DNA of 64,000 nucleotides from Thermosipho sp. (in: thermotogales) (GTDB taxonomy: Bacteria; Thermotogota; Thermotogae; Thermotogales; Fervidobacteriaceae). Within the stretch, counting starts at the first letter, position 1; every line of letters begins with the position of its first letter. Where the stretch lies: NCBI GenBank assembly GCA_030153605.1, contig JASKLO010000005.1, positions 18,129 through 82,128 on the forward strand, written 5' to 3'. A program made the translations under genes and the position numbers. The notes beneath the pieces are model-generated. The model worked only from the letters and a program-made list of their open reading frames with translations. It was not told the origin of the DNA and searched no databases. Of this stretch, positions 12,055 to 21,709 are shown in pieces.

Positions 12055-14067
12055 TTAATCTACATTAATTTTTAAAATACAAAAATCTCCGGGATTTAAA
12101 GTTAATTTTATAATATTTGAAGGTGAGATAATGGGTATTTCTCCTTTTTTATCCCAAATTTTTGCATTCAAAATATTAATTTCTTTTCCTTTTGTTTTAT
12201 CAACAAATACTTCAAATTCCCTTTTCCATGAAAAATCTAAATTTGCAATTATCAATATTCCCTTTTCTTCAATCCAGTATGAATAATTTGCCAAAAAACC
12301 GTCTTGATAATTAAAGTAAACATATCTGAATTTCCCATTGAAAATGAAATCTTTATATTTTTCTCTTTCATTCATTAAATTTTTAAGAAAAGAATATAAT
12401 TCTTTATCATATGTATTCCAATGAAGAACATAGTGGTCAAAGAAAGCAAGTTTAGCATAAAATTCATCGTCAGGCGGTAAAACAGTTTTTCCCCAAATAG
12501 TATTATCCAATCCTAAGTTCATTGGCTGAATTTCTCCAAGTTCTTGCCCTGAATTTATATAAGGCACACCGTTTGGTAAAAAATATAGCAAAAATGGTCC
12601 AAGATATTTAAGTTTATTTCCAAATTCTCTTGCGGCAATTCTTGGAGTATCAGGTGTTTCAGCAGATGCCAAAAATGGTAATTTCATATTAATTGAAGTT
12701 TCTTCTACTAACTTATAAAATTCCTCTCTTCTTGCAACAGAGTACCAGGTATTTCCCAAAATAGCATGATAACCATCATTTTTAGATTTTTCATCATTAT
12801 TCATTTCAAGTTCTTCTGCAATAAAAACGAAAGATGGGTCATTATCTTTTGCCTTACTAATTATCATTTCTTGAAGTTTAGAAGGAAGAGCATGTCCCAT
12901 ATCAATCCTTGCACCATCAATTCCAAATCTTTTCTGATAAGAAGGAATGATATCTGAAAGATAATTCCACAATTCTAAGTTTGGAATAGAACCTGGGAAT
13001 TTACTTGCTTTAATTACATCAAATAATACGTAAGGTTTTTGAGTTTCAGGCACAAACTTTTTAGCTGCGATGGGGTTATCAAGATAGAGTCGTAAAAAAG
13101 TAACATCATCCCAGGTGGGTTGGTTGTCATTCACCCAATCAGAAAATCCTGGTGGTGTTACAATGCCAAATTCTCTAATAATGTTAACTAAAATATTACC
13201 ATCCATATTTTTAACTTTCTCCCATTTTACGGGGTCAATCTTATCAGGGGAATCAACGAATTTTTTTAAGTGATTTCTAACTTCAGAATTTCTATAAATT
13301 ATGTCTAAATCTTTTTCATCAGGTATTTTAAAAGGAAGTTCTTCAATTCTTGGAGGTTTATAAGTAGCTAAATCATCAATCTTAATCCAGTAGAACCAAT
13401 CCGGATGTTCTCTTATAATATCAGAATCCCTAGAAGCAGTTCTAGGAATAAAGTCTAAGATTACTCTTATTCCTAAAATATGTGCAGCTTCGACTAATGC
13501 TTTAAATTCAGTTTCAACATTAAAGTCTTCTAATAGAGGATCATGATAACTTTCATCAAGAACTAAAGGATTTTTAACAGCATAAGGTGAACCAATACTT
13601 CCCTTTTTAAATAAATTACTTGATTTACTAACAGGAAGCATATAAAGAGTATTAACATTGAAAGATTTAAGATGCAAAAGCAAAGGAATCATTTTAAGAA
13701 ATGTTCCAGCTTCTTTAAAACCTAATATATCTGTTTCTTCAAACGTTCCAAAACCTTTATGGTTGTAGGCAGCAGTCATTCTAGGAAGAGAACCATAGAC
13801 AACTGACTTATTGAACCAATTAGGATTGTTTTCTCCATTTAAGATCCCTAAAGATTTTGAATAATCTTTTTTTTCAGATTTGTCTAAAATAAAAGAAATA
13901 GCTGAATAAAAAAATTCATATGGGTCTACAAATATTTTTCCTTCTTTTTCTTCTACAATATCATTAAATATCTTTTTGTGATTTTCTATCCACAATTGAG
14001 GAATTGCATAATTTCGATGTTTAGAAATTTTTGACTTTAAAAAGTCTTTAATCTCATTTAAAACCAT
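12055..14067 (-). CDS. mmtA: GH13 maltosyltransferase (maltodextrin glycosyltransferase, MmtA-like)
   Basis: [64 protein letters not shown]; resembles Thermotoga maritosyltransferase. Start at 14067 ([10 protein letters not shown]) with GGAGGTGTC SD preferred over 14094. Confidence 0.8.
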   Translation of the reverse strand: [670 protein letters not shown]

Positions 14068-14079
14068 AAGACACCTCCG

Positions 14080-14094
14080 TTGAAACGGTTCCAA
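14080..14094. promoter_or_regulatory. Candidate LacI-type operator upstream of mmtA-pulA
   Basis: TTGAAACGGTTCCAA, imperfect palindrome with 12 of 14 non-central positions symmetric, immediately 5' of the SD. Confidence 0.5.
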
Positions 14095-14166
14095 ATTTGT
14101 TAAAAAAATTATAACATAGATTAAAGTATTTAAAAATAGAATTTTCAGAAAATTCCAAAATATGCC

Positions 14167-14961
14167 TTAAATCAGAATATCTTCTTTTTCAAATATTTTT
14201 TGAGAAATAAATATAATTACAAAGCCTATTAGAATAATAAGAATGGAATTTAAAACATAAACGTTTTCATATTTCACCGTATCTCCAAGAGAAATAAATT
14301 TGAATATTGTTAAATTTCTTATCCATTCTATTGAATTTACAGCATTTCCGAGTATATCAGCAGTAAACATTATCAGAAAAATTCCCATGGAAGAAGAAAT
14401 TGTAATTAAATTTTTTTGGAAAATGACAGAGAATAAAACTGTGAGACTTCCAAAAAATATCTCAATTACATAAAGATACAGAGAAAAACCTATAAGAATA
14501 TTAGGATTATATTCGTAATGTACATATTTTCTGAAAAGGAATAGCACACTCAAGCAAAATAAAGCTGAAAAAATAGTATAGTAAGTTAAAAGAGCAAAAA
14601 CTTTTTTAACAAATAATTTTTTCCTATTTATTGGCTTAGTTAAAAGGTATTCGAGTGTTTTGGTTTCAAATTCTGAAACAAAAATGTTTGATGCAAGAAT
14701 AACAGCAAAAATTCCTGCGAATATTTCAGCTGCAAACATTACTTTAGCGCTAAAAAATCCTTCTGGAGTTATAAACTTTTCGGATATATTGAACATTTTT
14801 AGCATGAATTTTGGAAGAGAATTAATAAATTCTTGTAAAGAATCTGCATCCTCCATTATACCATCAATAAAGGGCGCAATCATACTCGAAAAAAACAATA
14901 AAACAGCGAACCAAATTAAAAAACTTTTTATGTTATGTTTTAATTCTTTTCTAAAAAGCAT
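14167..14961 (-). CDS. ABC-2 type transporter permease
   Basis: Hydrophobic six-TM pattern, FETKTLEYLLTKPINRKKLFVKKV; paralogous to the next ORF. Confidence 0.85.
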   Translation of the reverse strand: MLFRKELKHNIKSFLIWFAVLLFFSSMIAPFIDGIMEDADSLQEFINSLPKFMLKMFNISEKFITPEGFFSAKVMFAAEIFAGIFAVILASNIFVSEFETKTLEYLLTKPINRKKLFVKKVFALLTYYTIFSALFCLSVLFLFRKYVHYEYNPNILIGFSLYLYVIEIFFGSLTVLFSVIFQKNLITISSSMGIFLIMFTADILGNAVNSIEWIRNLTIFKFISLGDTVKYENVYVLNSILIILIGFVIIFISQKIFEKEDILI

Positions 14962-14971
14962 GGAGCACCTC

Positions 14972-15772
14972 CTAAATTTTTATATCTTGCTTTTTGAAAA
15001 CTAATAAAGATAAATTGATGAAAGCTAAAGAAATAAGTAAAATAACAAAAGAATTAAAATAAGAAACTTCAATATTTTTAATAGTTTCTATAACAGGCAT
15101 ATAATGAAAAATGCTTATTTTTTGAAGAAATTCAGTGTTTTCAACCCCTTCTGTAACAGTTGAAGCAAAATACATGAAAAAAACCAGACCTAAAAGCAAA
15201 GAATTTGTAAGTTTACGATCTTTAATATATAAAGACAATAAAATTCCAAGCGAAGCAAAAAATATTTCAGTTACAAAAAGATATAAAGCAAATGCAAAGA
15301 GAACCCTATTACTATATGAAGAGCTTACAAATAATTTGAAAAATAATAATTCACTTAAAAGAAAAACAACAAAAAGAATTATAAGTTCTATTATTATTGC
15401 CAAAGTTTTATGTGTAAAAATTTTCTTTCTTGAGAAAGGTTTGACGAGCAAAAATTCGATAGTTTTAGTGTCAAATTCTCCAGCAAATAACTTTGTGGAG
15501 AGTAAAGAGCCAAAAATACCAAAAAAGATAAACATAAATGTCATTCCCTCTGAACCAAATAAACCTTCTGGCCTCGACATAATTGAAATATCCATATTGA
15601 ATGCTTTTAAAAAAGCGTCGGGCATTCTTTTTAGGAAAGTTGTAAATGGAGAGTTTTGTTTGGTAATTAAATCAGTTATAGATGCGAACATTAAATTGAA
15701 TAAAGTAATTACCAAAATCCAGATAAAAAGATTCTTAAAAGTATATTTTAATTCTTTTTTTACTAGTATCAT
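14972..15772 (-). CDS. ABC-2 type transporter permease (paralog)
   Basis: FDTKTIEFLLVKPFSRKKIFTHKT matches the 14167-14961 product. Confidence 0.85.
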   Translation of the reverse strand: MILVKKELKYTFKNLFIWILVITLFNLMFASITDLITKQNSPFTTFLKRMPDAFLKAFNMDISIMSRPEGLFGSEGMTFMFIFFGIFGSLLSTKLFAGEFDTKTIEFLLVKPFSRKKIFTHKTLAIIIELIILFVVFLLSELLFFKLFVSSSYSNRVLFAFALYLFVTEIFFASLGILLSLYIKDRKLTNSLLLGLVFFMYFASTVTEGVENTEFLQKISIFHYMPVIETIKNIEVSYFNSFVILLISLAFINLSLLVFKKQDIKI

Positions 15773-15781
15773 TTTTTCACC

Positions 15782-16638
15782 TCATTTGTATAATTCTAGG
15801 AAAATGTCTTCTAGTGCAGGACTTTTGATTTCTAGATCATTAAAATCTGTTTTTATTAAATCGTTTAAAAATTCTTTTAATTTATTTGTTTTTATTTCAA
15901 AAACATAGATATTGTTTTTTTCAGAGTAATCATACTTTTTTAGATTATCTGAAAATTTAAGGTTGTAAACATAAACAAGTTTTTTAGAAAAATCTCTAAG
16001 ACTTTCAATTGTTCCAGATTTTACAATCACGCCGTCTTTAATCATTGCAAAGGAATCGCAAATTTTCTCTACTTCTGAAAGAACATGTGAGGAGAATAAG
16101 ATTGCGGCACCATTTTCTTTATGTCTTTTAATAAGTTCGTAAAATTTTTGTTGAACTAAAGGATCAAGTCCGTTTGTAGGTTCGTCAAGAATTAAATATT
16201 TTGGTTTATGCACTAATGCTTGTAAAATAGCAACTTTCTTTTTATTTCCAAGAGATAGATTTCTAAATTTTTTATTTAATTCTATTCCAAGTGTTTCAAT
16301 TAATTCTTTTTCATATGATTTATCTATATTTTTGTAAAAGGAATTGTTAAATTCTAAAAATTCTTTACTTTCATATCTCCATAAAAATTGACTTCCCCCG
16401 GAATATATCCGATATTTTCCTTGACTTTATCTATTTCAAATGGCATTTTAAAGTTTGAAATCAATGCTTCTCCCATATCAGGTTTTAAAAATCCCGTTAA
16501 TATTCTTATTGTCGTAGTTTTTCCCGCACCATTAGGGCCAATAAGACCTAAAATTTCTCCTTCGTTTATTTCGAAGTTTACATTTTCTATTCCCCTACTT
16601 TTGCCATAATACTTCTTTAAATTTTTAACTTTAATCAT
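15782..16638 (-). pseudogene. ABC transporter ATP-binding protein, interrupted by a single frameshift
   Basis: ORF 16638-16354 carries Walker A (GPNGAGKTT); ORF 16213-15782 carries Walker B (YLILDEPTNGLDP). The gap translates in the second frame as [63 protein letters not shown], consistent with loss of one A near 16364. Confidence 0.85.
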
Positions 16639-16775
16639 TTTTTGTTCCTCCTATTTTAAAATTATGATCAATTTCATTATATCAAATTATAGCTTGAAAT
16701 ATAAATAAAATACTAAAATAACAAAAGAGTGATATAATTTAGTTTGAAATTGGAAAGAAATAAAAGGAGGGGATT

Positions 16776-19700
16776 TTGTTGTTTAACGATATATTGATGC
16801 ATATAACAGTTGTATTAGTTGCATTATTTGCACATCCAAAACTAACATATGAATTTAGCGTCCCTAAATATGCAATACTTACCTTGGCTATTTCTATTCT
16901 TTTTACTGTATTGTTATTCAAATGGTTAAAAGAAAAGAAAATTAGGTTTTATATATCAACCGCTCATGTTTTGTGGTTTTTGTTTGCAGTTGTTTCTATA
17001 ATTTCAAGCTTTAATGTTCTAAGAGATAATCCTTTTTATTTTAGGCAGTCTTTTGATATAGCATTGTATGTTTTATTTAATGTCCTTTTAGCAATCTATT
17101 TTAGCGCCACCTATAAGGATAAAAGAAGAATAAATACTCTTTTATTCACTTTTTTGATTACCTCTTTAATAATTTCATTAGACGCTCTCTTGAATTTTTA
17201 CCTTGGTATTGATTTATTTTTGGGGAACGTTGGTGAACCATTTACAAGAGCAGCTATTAAAGCCACGGTAGGAAATGTTATTTTTACTGCTAACTATATT
17301 GATATGCTTTTGCCTATAGCACTATATTTCATATTAAGTTTTGATTTAGGAATTGAAAAACCAACGTTTATTAAGGTTTTTTCAATAAAATTGTTTGCGG
17401 CAATTACATTTATTGTTGGTCTAGTGGCTGTTGTGGTTTCGCAAACCAGATCAGAATATTTGGCAATTATTATAATGACCGCTTTATATGTGATTTTTTA
17501 TTTTGTTTGGGGAAGAAAAAAGAAAGATAAAGCATTTGAACAAATTAGAGAATCAGATGAAGAATTAGCTAAAAAATTGAAGCGTTTAACTCGTTATATT
17601 TTTGCTATAGTTTTAATACTTTCATTGTTGATTATTGTTATTTACAATACCCCAAATCCTCTTACAGGAAACGGTAAACTAAGTATGACAAATAGATTTG
17701 CAGCGATGGCTTCTGTGTCAAGTAAAGATGAAAGATTTCTATCTTGGTTTACTTCACTGGAATTATGGGAAGATCATAAATTGTTTGGCAGCGGGATTGG
17801 AACTTATCAACTTTTATCTATAACTAAGATGGGTGAATATTTAGATAAACATCCAGAATTGTATTATGGTTGGAATAATTTTAAAAGAGCTCATAATGAC
17901 TATTTCCAGATTCTTGGTGAAACAGGTTTAGTAGGATTTATTTTAATAATTTTACTTTTATTAACTTTGGCGTATTACTTTTTTACTATTCCAAAAAGAA
18001 TTGAAGATAAAGATGATTTAATACTATTTCTATCGCTATCTATTGCAGTAGTTGGTTTTGCAATTCAAAGTGTATTTAGTTTTCCAGGACATCTTCTTCC
18101 AAATGCTTTGGCAGCTACCTTTTTCGCCAGCGTAGCTGTTGGGCCATACTTTACTAAAAAAGAACTGAAAGAGTTAAAAGGTGGCTTGGCAATACTAGTT
18201 TCTATACTAGTTGTTTTATCAGTTTATACTTCTACATATCTAAGATGGAATCATTTTATTTCTGAAGTGTATTTTAAGAGTGGTAATACCTCATATATGA
18301 CTTATGTAAAAATAATGGAAGAATTACCTAAAGTTGATAGTTATATAAATCAACTTGAAAATAATTTAAAAGAACTTGAGAATTATAGTGGACAGTATTC
18401 TTATTTGAATCCACAAACATGGAAAAAACAAAAACAACAGGAATATTTACAAAAAGGTTTACCATATAACGAACTTGATATAGAAAATCAAAGGCTTGCA
18501 GAAATAAATAAAATAAAAAGTCAAATACTTTCTCAGATTTCTCAATTAAAATCTCAAAAAGCTAAATTACCGCAATTGGCTATACAATATTATGAAAAAG
18601 CAAAGACAGAACTTATAAAAAGTGTAAGTTTAAATCATACATATGGGAAATCTTATTTTTATCTTGGAACATTATCTGTTCAAGATTACAGATTAAATAA
18701 TTTGAAAAACAATATTCAAACTCATTATAAGGAAATTTTTTCTCAAGAATTTGATGAATTTCAAAAAATTATCTATGAAAAATACAAATATAGATGGCTT
18801 GAAAAATTAATTCCATATATTGAGAAAAACCCAGATGTACTTACTAAATTTGATTTTGCTACTATGCAAGCTCTCATCGATTCGATAGGTATTTATGAGA
18901 CCTCATTACTTTCTTTTAATGAAAGGAATACATACAAAGCACTTGCAATGCGCTACCATTCCTTACATAATATGGCCAAACAATTGTTATCTGTTTTACC
19001 GAAAGAAAGTGAGTATTACAATTATGTAAAAGAACTAGTAGTTAGGTATTTTGAAAATTATACAAAATATGTAAAAACAACAATTTATAATATGCCAGGT
19101 GGTTGGAATAGATTCCCAGATTGGAAGAATCCAGATATTTCCAAAGAAACAGCAGGCCAGGATATTTACAGATTTTATGCTGGTATGACCTTAAAATTAC
19201 AACCTCCAACAGTTATACCAGTGAGAGAGTTATTATACTGGTTAGCACATATGGAGATAAAAGCTGTTAAGTATATGACCTTAAAAGGCGTTTGGGGTGT
19301 TCCAAATGGTGTTTTGGATTTTCTACATGCAACTGCATTTGAATATTACAAAGCAGGTCAAGAACAAGAAACTTTATATGATTTAGAGAAATTAGCAAGA
19401 TTGTATGAAGATTCATATAAGGATGCAAAAGAGCAAATACTAAAATATACAAAGAGCTTAGAAAGTACAGTTGAAAGTATAAAAGAAACTTATAAGCAAA
19501 AATTAAAAGATTTATTAGTAGAATCAAATGTACCTAATCCTGCGATAGATGTTGTCCTAAATTTGTTTGTGGAAAAAATTAACGATATTGAAGAGTCATT
19601 TAAATCATATAATTATTTAGGATTGGAAGCATCGTTTATGCAAAATCTAATGAAGACTGAATCTTCAAAATGGTTTGATCAAAGGAAGAATAACACATGG

Positions 19701-20057
19701 GTGGTAATTTCTGTGGAAAAACTTAATGAGTTTATTTCAAAATTAAGAGAATTGGGATTAAGTATAGAAATATTACTAAAAGTAAAAGATGAGTTAAGTG
19801 GAATAATAACACCACCATCATCAGCAAATATATATGAAAGTTATTCAAGATTCATAGCACATTATGAACTTCTATTAAACGACATGAAATATATTTCCAA
19901 GAATTTAAAGGAAAAATATAACGAACTTACAGATAATATTTGGGAAGAAGTGATAAAAGATTGGAGTCAGGTTTTAATTGAAGATGGAAAGCCTATGAAA
20001 ACTAAAGAAGAAATATTAGAATATTTGGATAGAATTTTGAATTTTCGGGTAGATTAA
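16776..20057 (+). CDS. O-antigen ligase/polymerase-like (Wzy_C) membrane protein with long C-terminal extension
   Basis: Multi-TM N-terminus, Wzy_C-type loop (FGSGIGTYQLLSI...RAHNDYFQILGETGLVGFILI), then ~600 aa mostly soluble, coiled-coil/TPR-like. Confidence 0.85.
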   Translation: MLFNDILMHITVVLVALFAHPKLTYEFSVPKYAILTLAISILFTVLLFKWLKEKKIRFYISTAHVLWFLFAVVSIISSFNVLRDNPFYFRQSFDIALYVLFNVLLAIYFSATYKDKRRINTLLFTFLITSLIISLDALLNFYLGIDLFLGNVGEPFTRAAIKATVGNVIFTANYIDMLLPIALYFILSFDLGIEKPTFIKVFSIKLFAAITFIVGLVAVVVSQTRSEYLAIIIMTALYVIFYFVWGRKKKDKAFEQIRESDEELAKKLKRLTRYIFAIVLILSLLIIVIYNTPNPLTGNGKLSMTNRFAAMASVSSKDERFLSWFTSLELWEDHKLFGSGIGTYQLLSITKMGEYLDKHPELYYGWNNFKRAHNDYFQILGETGLVGFILIILLLLTLAYYFFTIPKRIEDKDDLILFLSLSIAVVGFAIQSVFSFPGHLLPNALAATFFASVAVGPYFTKKELKELKGGLAILVSILVVLSVYTSTYLRWNHFISEVYFKSGNTSYMTYVKIMEELPKVDSYINQLENNLKELENYSGQYSYLNPQTWKKQKQQEYLQKGLPYNELDIENQRLAEINKIKSQILSQISQLKSQKAKLPQLAIQYYEKAKTELIKSVSLNHTYGKSYFYLGTLSVQDYRLNNLKNNIQTHYKEIFSQEFDEFQKIIYEKYKYRWLEKLIPYIEKNPDVLTKFDFATMQALIDSIGIYETSLLSFNERNTYKALAMRYHSLHNMAKQLLSVLPKESEYYNYVKELVVRYFENYTKYVKTTIYNMPGGWNRFPDWKNPDISKETAGQDIYRFYAGMTLKLQPPTVIPVRELLYWLAHMEIKAVKYMTLKGVWGVPNGVLDFLHATAFEYYKAGQEQETLYDLEKLARLYEDSYKDAKEQILKYTKSLESTVESIKETYKQKLKDLLVESNVPNPAIDVVLNLFVEKINDIEESFKSYNYLGLEASFMQNLMKTESSKWFDQRKNNTWVVISVEKLNEFISKLRELGLSIEILLKVKDELSGIITPPSSANIYESYSRFIAHYELLLNDMKYISKNLKEKYNELTDNIWEEVIKDWSQVLIEDGKPMKTKEEILEYLDRILNFRVD

Positions 20058-20080
20058 TAAAATAGGATAAGAAAATAAAA

Positions 20081-20114
20081 ACTACCTCCCCATAAAAGGG
20101 GAGGTAGTTATTTT
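20081..20114. terminator. Bidirectional terminator between converging genes
   Basis: ACTACCTCCCC-ATAAAA-GGGGAGGTAGT flanked by A and T tracts. Confidence 0.88.
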
Positions 20115-20131
20115 ATAAGGAAAAAAGATAA

Positions 20132-21472
20132 TTAACCTCTGAGATAAATAAGATAGAGAGCAAAGAGGATTGCTAAAATCCAATTAAACCAATGTACATC
20201 TTTAGCTTTACCACTGAATGTTTTTACTATAGGATATACTATTAAACCAAGGGCAATACCATTTGCAATAGAGTAAGTTAAAGGCATGATAATCATTGTT
20301 ACAAATGCTGGAAGTGCTTCTGTAATATCATCCCAGTTAACTAATTTTAATCCTTTTAACATTAATGCGCCAACAAAAATTAGAGCAGGAGCAGTGGCCG
20401 CTGCTGGAATTGTAAGACCAAGTGGTGCAAAGAAAAGCATGAGAATCATTAAAACAGCAACAGTAACAGCAGTGAGACCTGTTCTTCCACCTTCTGCAAT
20501 TCCAGTACTGCTTTCAATATATGTTGTAACAGTTGAAGTACCAAAAAGAGCACCTACTGATGTACCTACAGCGTCAGCAAGATATGCCCTATTAGCTCTT
20601 GGAAATTCTCCGTCTTTAATAAATCCGGCACTTTCAGCAAGTCCGGTAAGTGTACCAAGAGTATCAAAGAAATCAACAAAGAAGAAAGTGAAAACTACAA
20701 CCCAAAAAGTTCCTGAAGCTAAGTCGGCCCAGGAAAATTTTTCGAAAAGCTTTAAGAATGTTGGAGAAATATCAGGTACTTTTCCAATTATTCCCTGATA
20801 TTTAGTTACATCAAATATTGGAAGAGCACCTATAAATGTGGACAATAAAATACCAATTAGTATAGAGCCAGGAACTTTTAAAGCAAATAATATAGCAATT
20901 ATGAAGAATCCAATAATAGCAACAAGCGCTGTAGGAGATGTTAGATCACCAAGTGTTACAAAAGTTGCAGGATCGCTTACTACTATACCAGCACTTTTTA
21001 GACCAATGAAGGCAATAAATAAACCTATACCGGCACTTGTAGCAAGTTTAATACTTGAAGGTACTGCCTTTACTACAAAACCTCTAACACCTGTTAAGGT
21101 TAATAATATAAATATTAAACCTTCAACAAAAACTGCCGCAAGTGCTACTCTCCAGTCAATTCCCAACTTTAAACAAACCGTAAAAGCAAAATAAGCGTTT
21201 AAACCCATTCCAGGAGCTAATGCAAACGGATAATTTGCCCAAAGCCCCATAATGAGCGTAGCTGTAGCAGCACCTAAGATAGTTGCTACCATGAATGCAC
21301 CATAGAATTGTGCATATAGATCGCTACCTGGTGTAGCGCCTGGTATAACATTGATTAAAATGCTTGGATTGACGAAGATGATGTAAGCCATGGTTAAGAA
21401 AGTGGTAATACCTGCAATAATCTCAGTACGTGCGTTAGTTCCGTTTTCTTTAAATTTGAAAAACTTTTCCAC
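20132..21472 (-). CDS. NCS2 family (AzgA-like) purine permease
   Basis: NARTEIIAGITTFLTMAYIIFVNPSIL, FFVDFFDTLGTLTGLAE, GTSTVTTYIESSTGIAEGGRTGLTAV. Confidence 0.93.
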   Translation of the reverse strand: MEKFFKFKENGTNARTEIIAGITTFLTMAYIIFVNPSILINVIPGATPGSDLYAQFYGAFMVATILGAATATLIMGLWANYPFALAPGMGLNAYFAFTVCLKLGIDWRVALAAVFVEGLIFILLTLTGVRGFVVKAVPSSIKLATSAGIGLFIAFIGLKSAGIVVSDPATFVTLGDLTSPTALVAIIGFFIIAILFALKVPGSILIGILLSTFIGALPIFDVTKYQGIIGKVPDISPTFLKLFEKFSWADLASGTFWVVVFTFFFVDFFDTLGTLTGLAESAGFIKDGEFPRANRAYLADAVGTSVGALFGTSTVTTYIESSTGIAEGGRTGLTAVTVAVLMILMLFFAPLGLTIPAAATAPALIFVGALMLKGLKLVNWDDITEALPAFVTMIIMPLTYSIANGIALGLIVYPIVKTFSGKAKDVHWFNWILAILFALYLIYLRG

Positions 21473-21505
21473 CTAGACCCCTCCCCTCATGAGAATTTGG
21501 AAATT

Positions 21506-21706
21506 TTATTTAATTTGAATTTTTGTTTTACGTGTAAATTCTACTAGAACCCCCTCAACAATAATATTGTCTATATCCATATGTTCAACGAATTCAACTA
21601 TCATTTCTTCAAGCTCCTTCTTTTCTTTATTTAATTCTTTAATTGTTTCTTTAACCCTTAAATATCTTTTTAATAATTCTTCTAGTGTATTTCTTCCTTC
21701 ATCCAT
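21506..21706 (-). CDS. Small charged, coiled-coil-prone hypothetical protein
   Basis: 66 aa ORF with GGAGG-like SD and tight spacing to the neighbouring gene. Confidence 0.6.
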   Translation of the reverse strand: MDEGRNTLEELLKRYLRVKETIKELNKEKKELEEMIVEFVEHMDIDNIIVEGVLVEFTRKTKIQIK

Positions 21707-21709
21707 GTT

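Noticed and set aside
14660-15004. 114-aa plus-strand ORF
   Set aside because: Antisense to ABC permease; no RBS and no domain.
14167-15772. Tandem repeat or duplication artefact
   Set aside because: The two permeases are divergent paralogs at protein level; normal for heterodimeric ABC-2 exporters.
15135-15908. 257-aa plus-strand ORF
   Set aside because: Antisense to the ABC permease and ATPase genes; low-complexity Lys/Ser/Asn composition and no recognisable family.
20286-21194. 170- and 118-aa plus-strand ORFs
   Set aside because: Antisense shadows of the NCS2 permease; no independent RBS or domain.
21473-21505. Possible purine riboswitch before the NCS2 permease
   Set aside because: Only ~33 bp separate the permease start from the upstream gene; no room for an aptamer and no conserved core seen.
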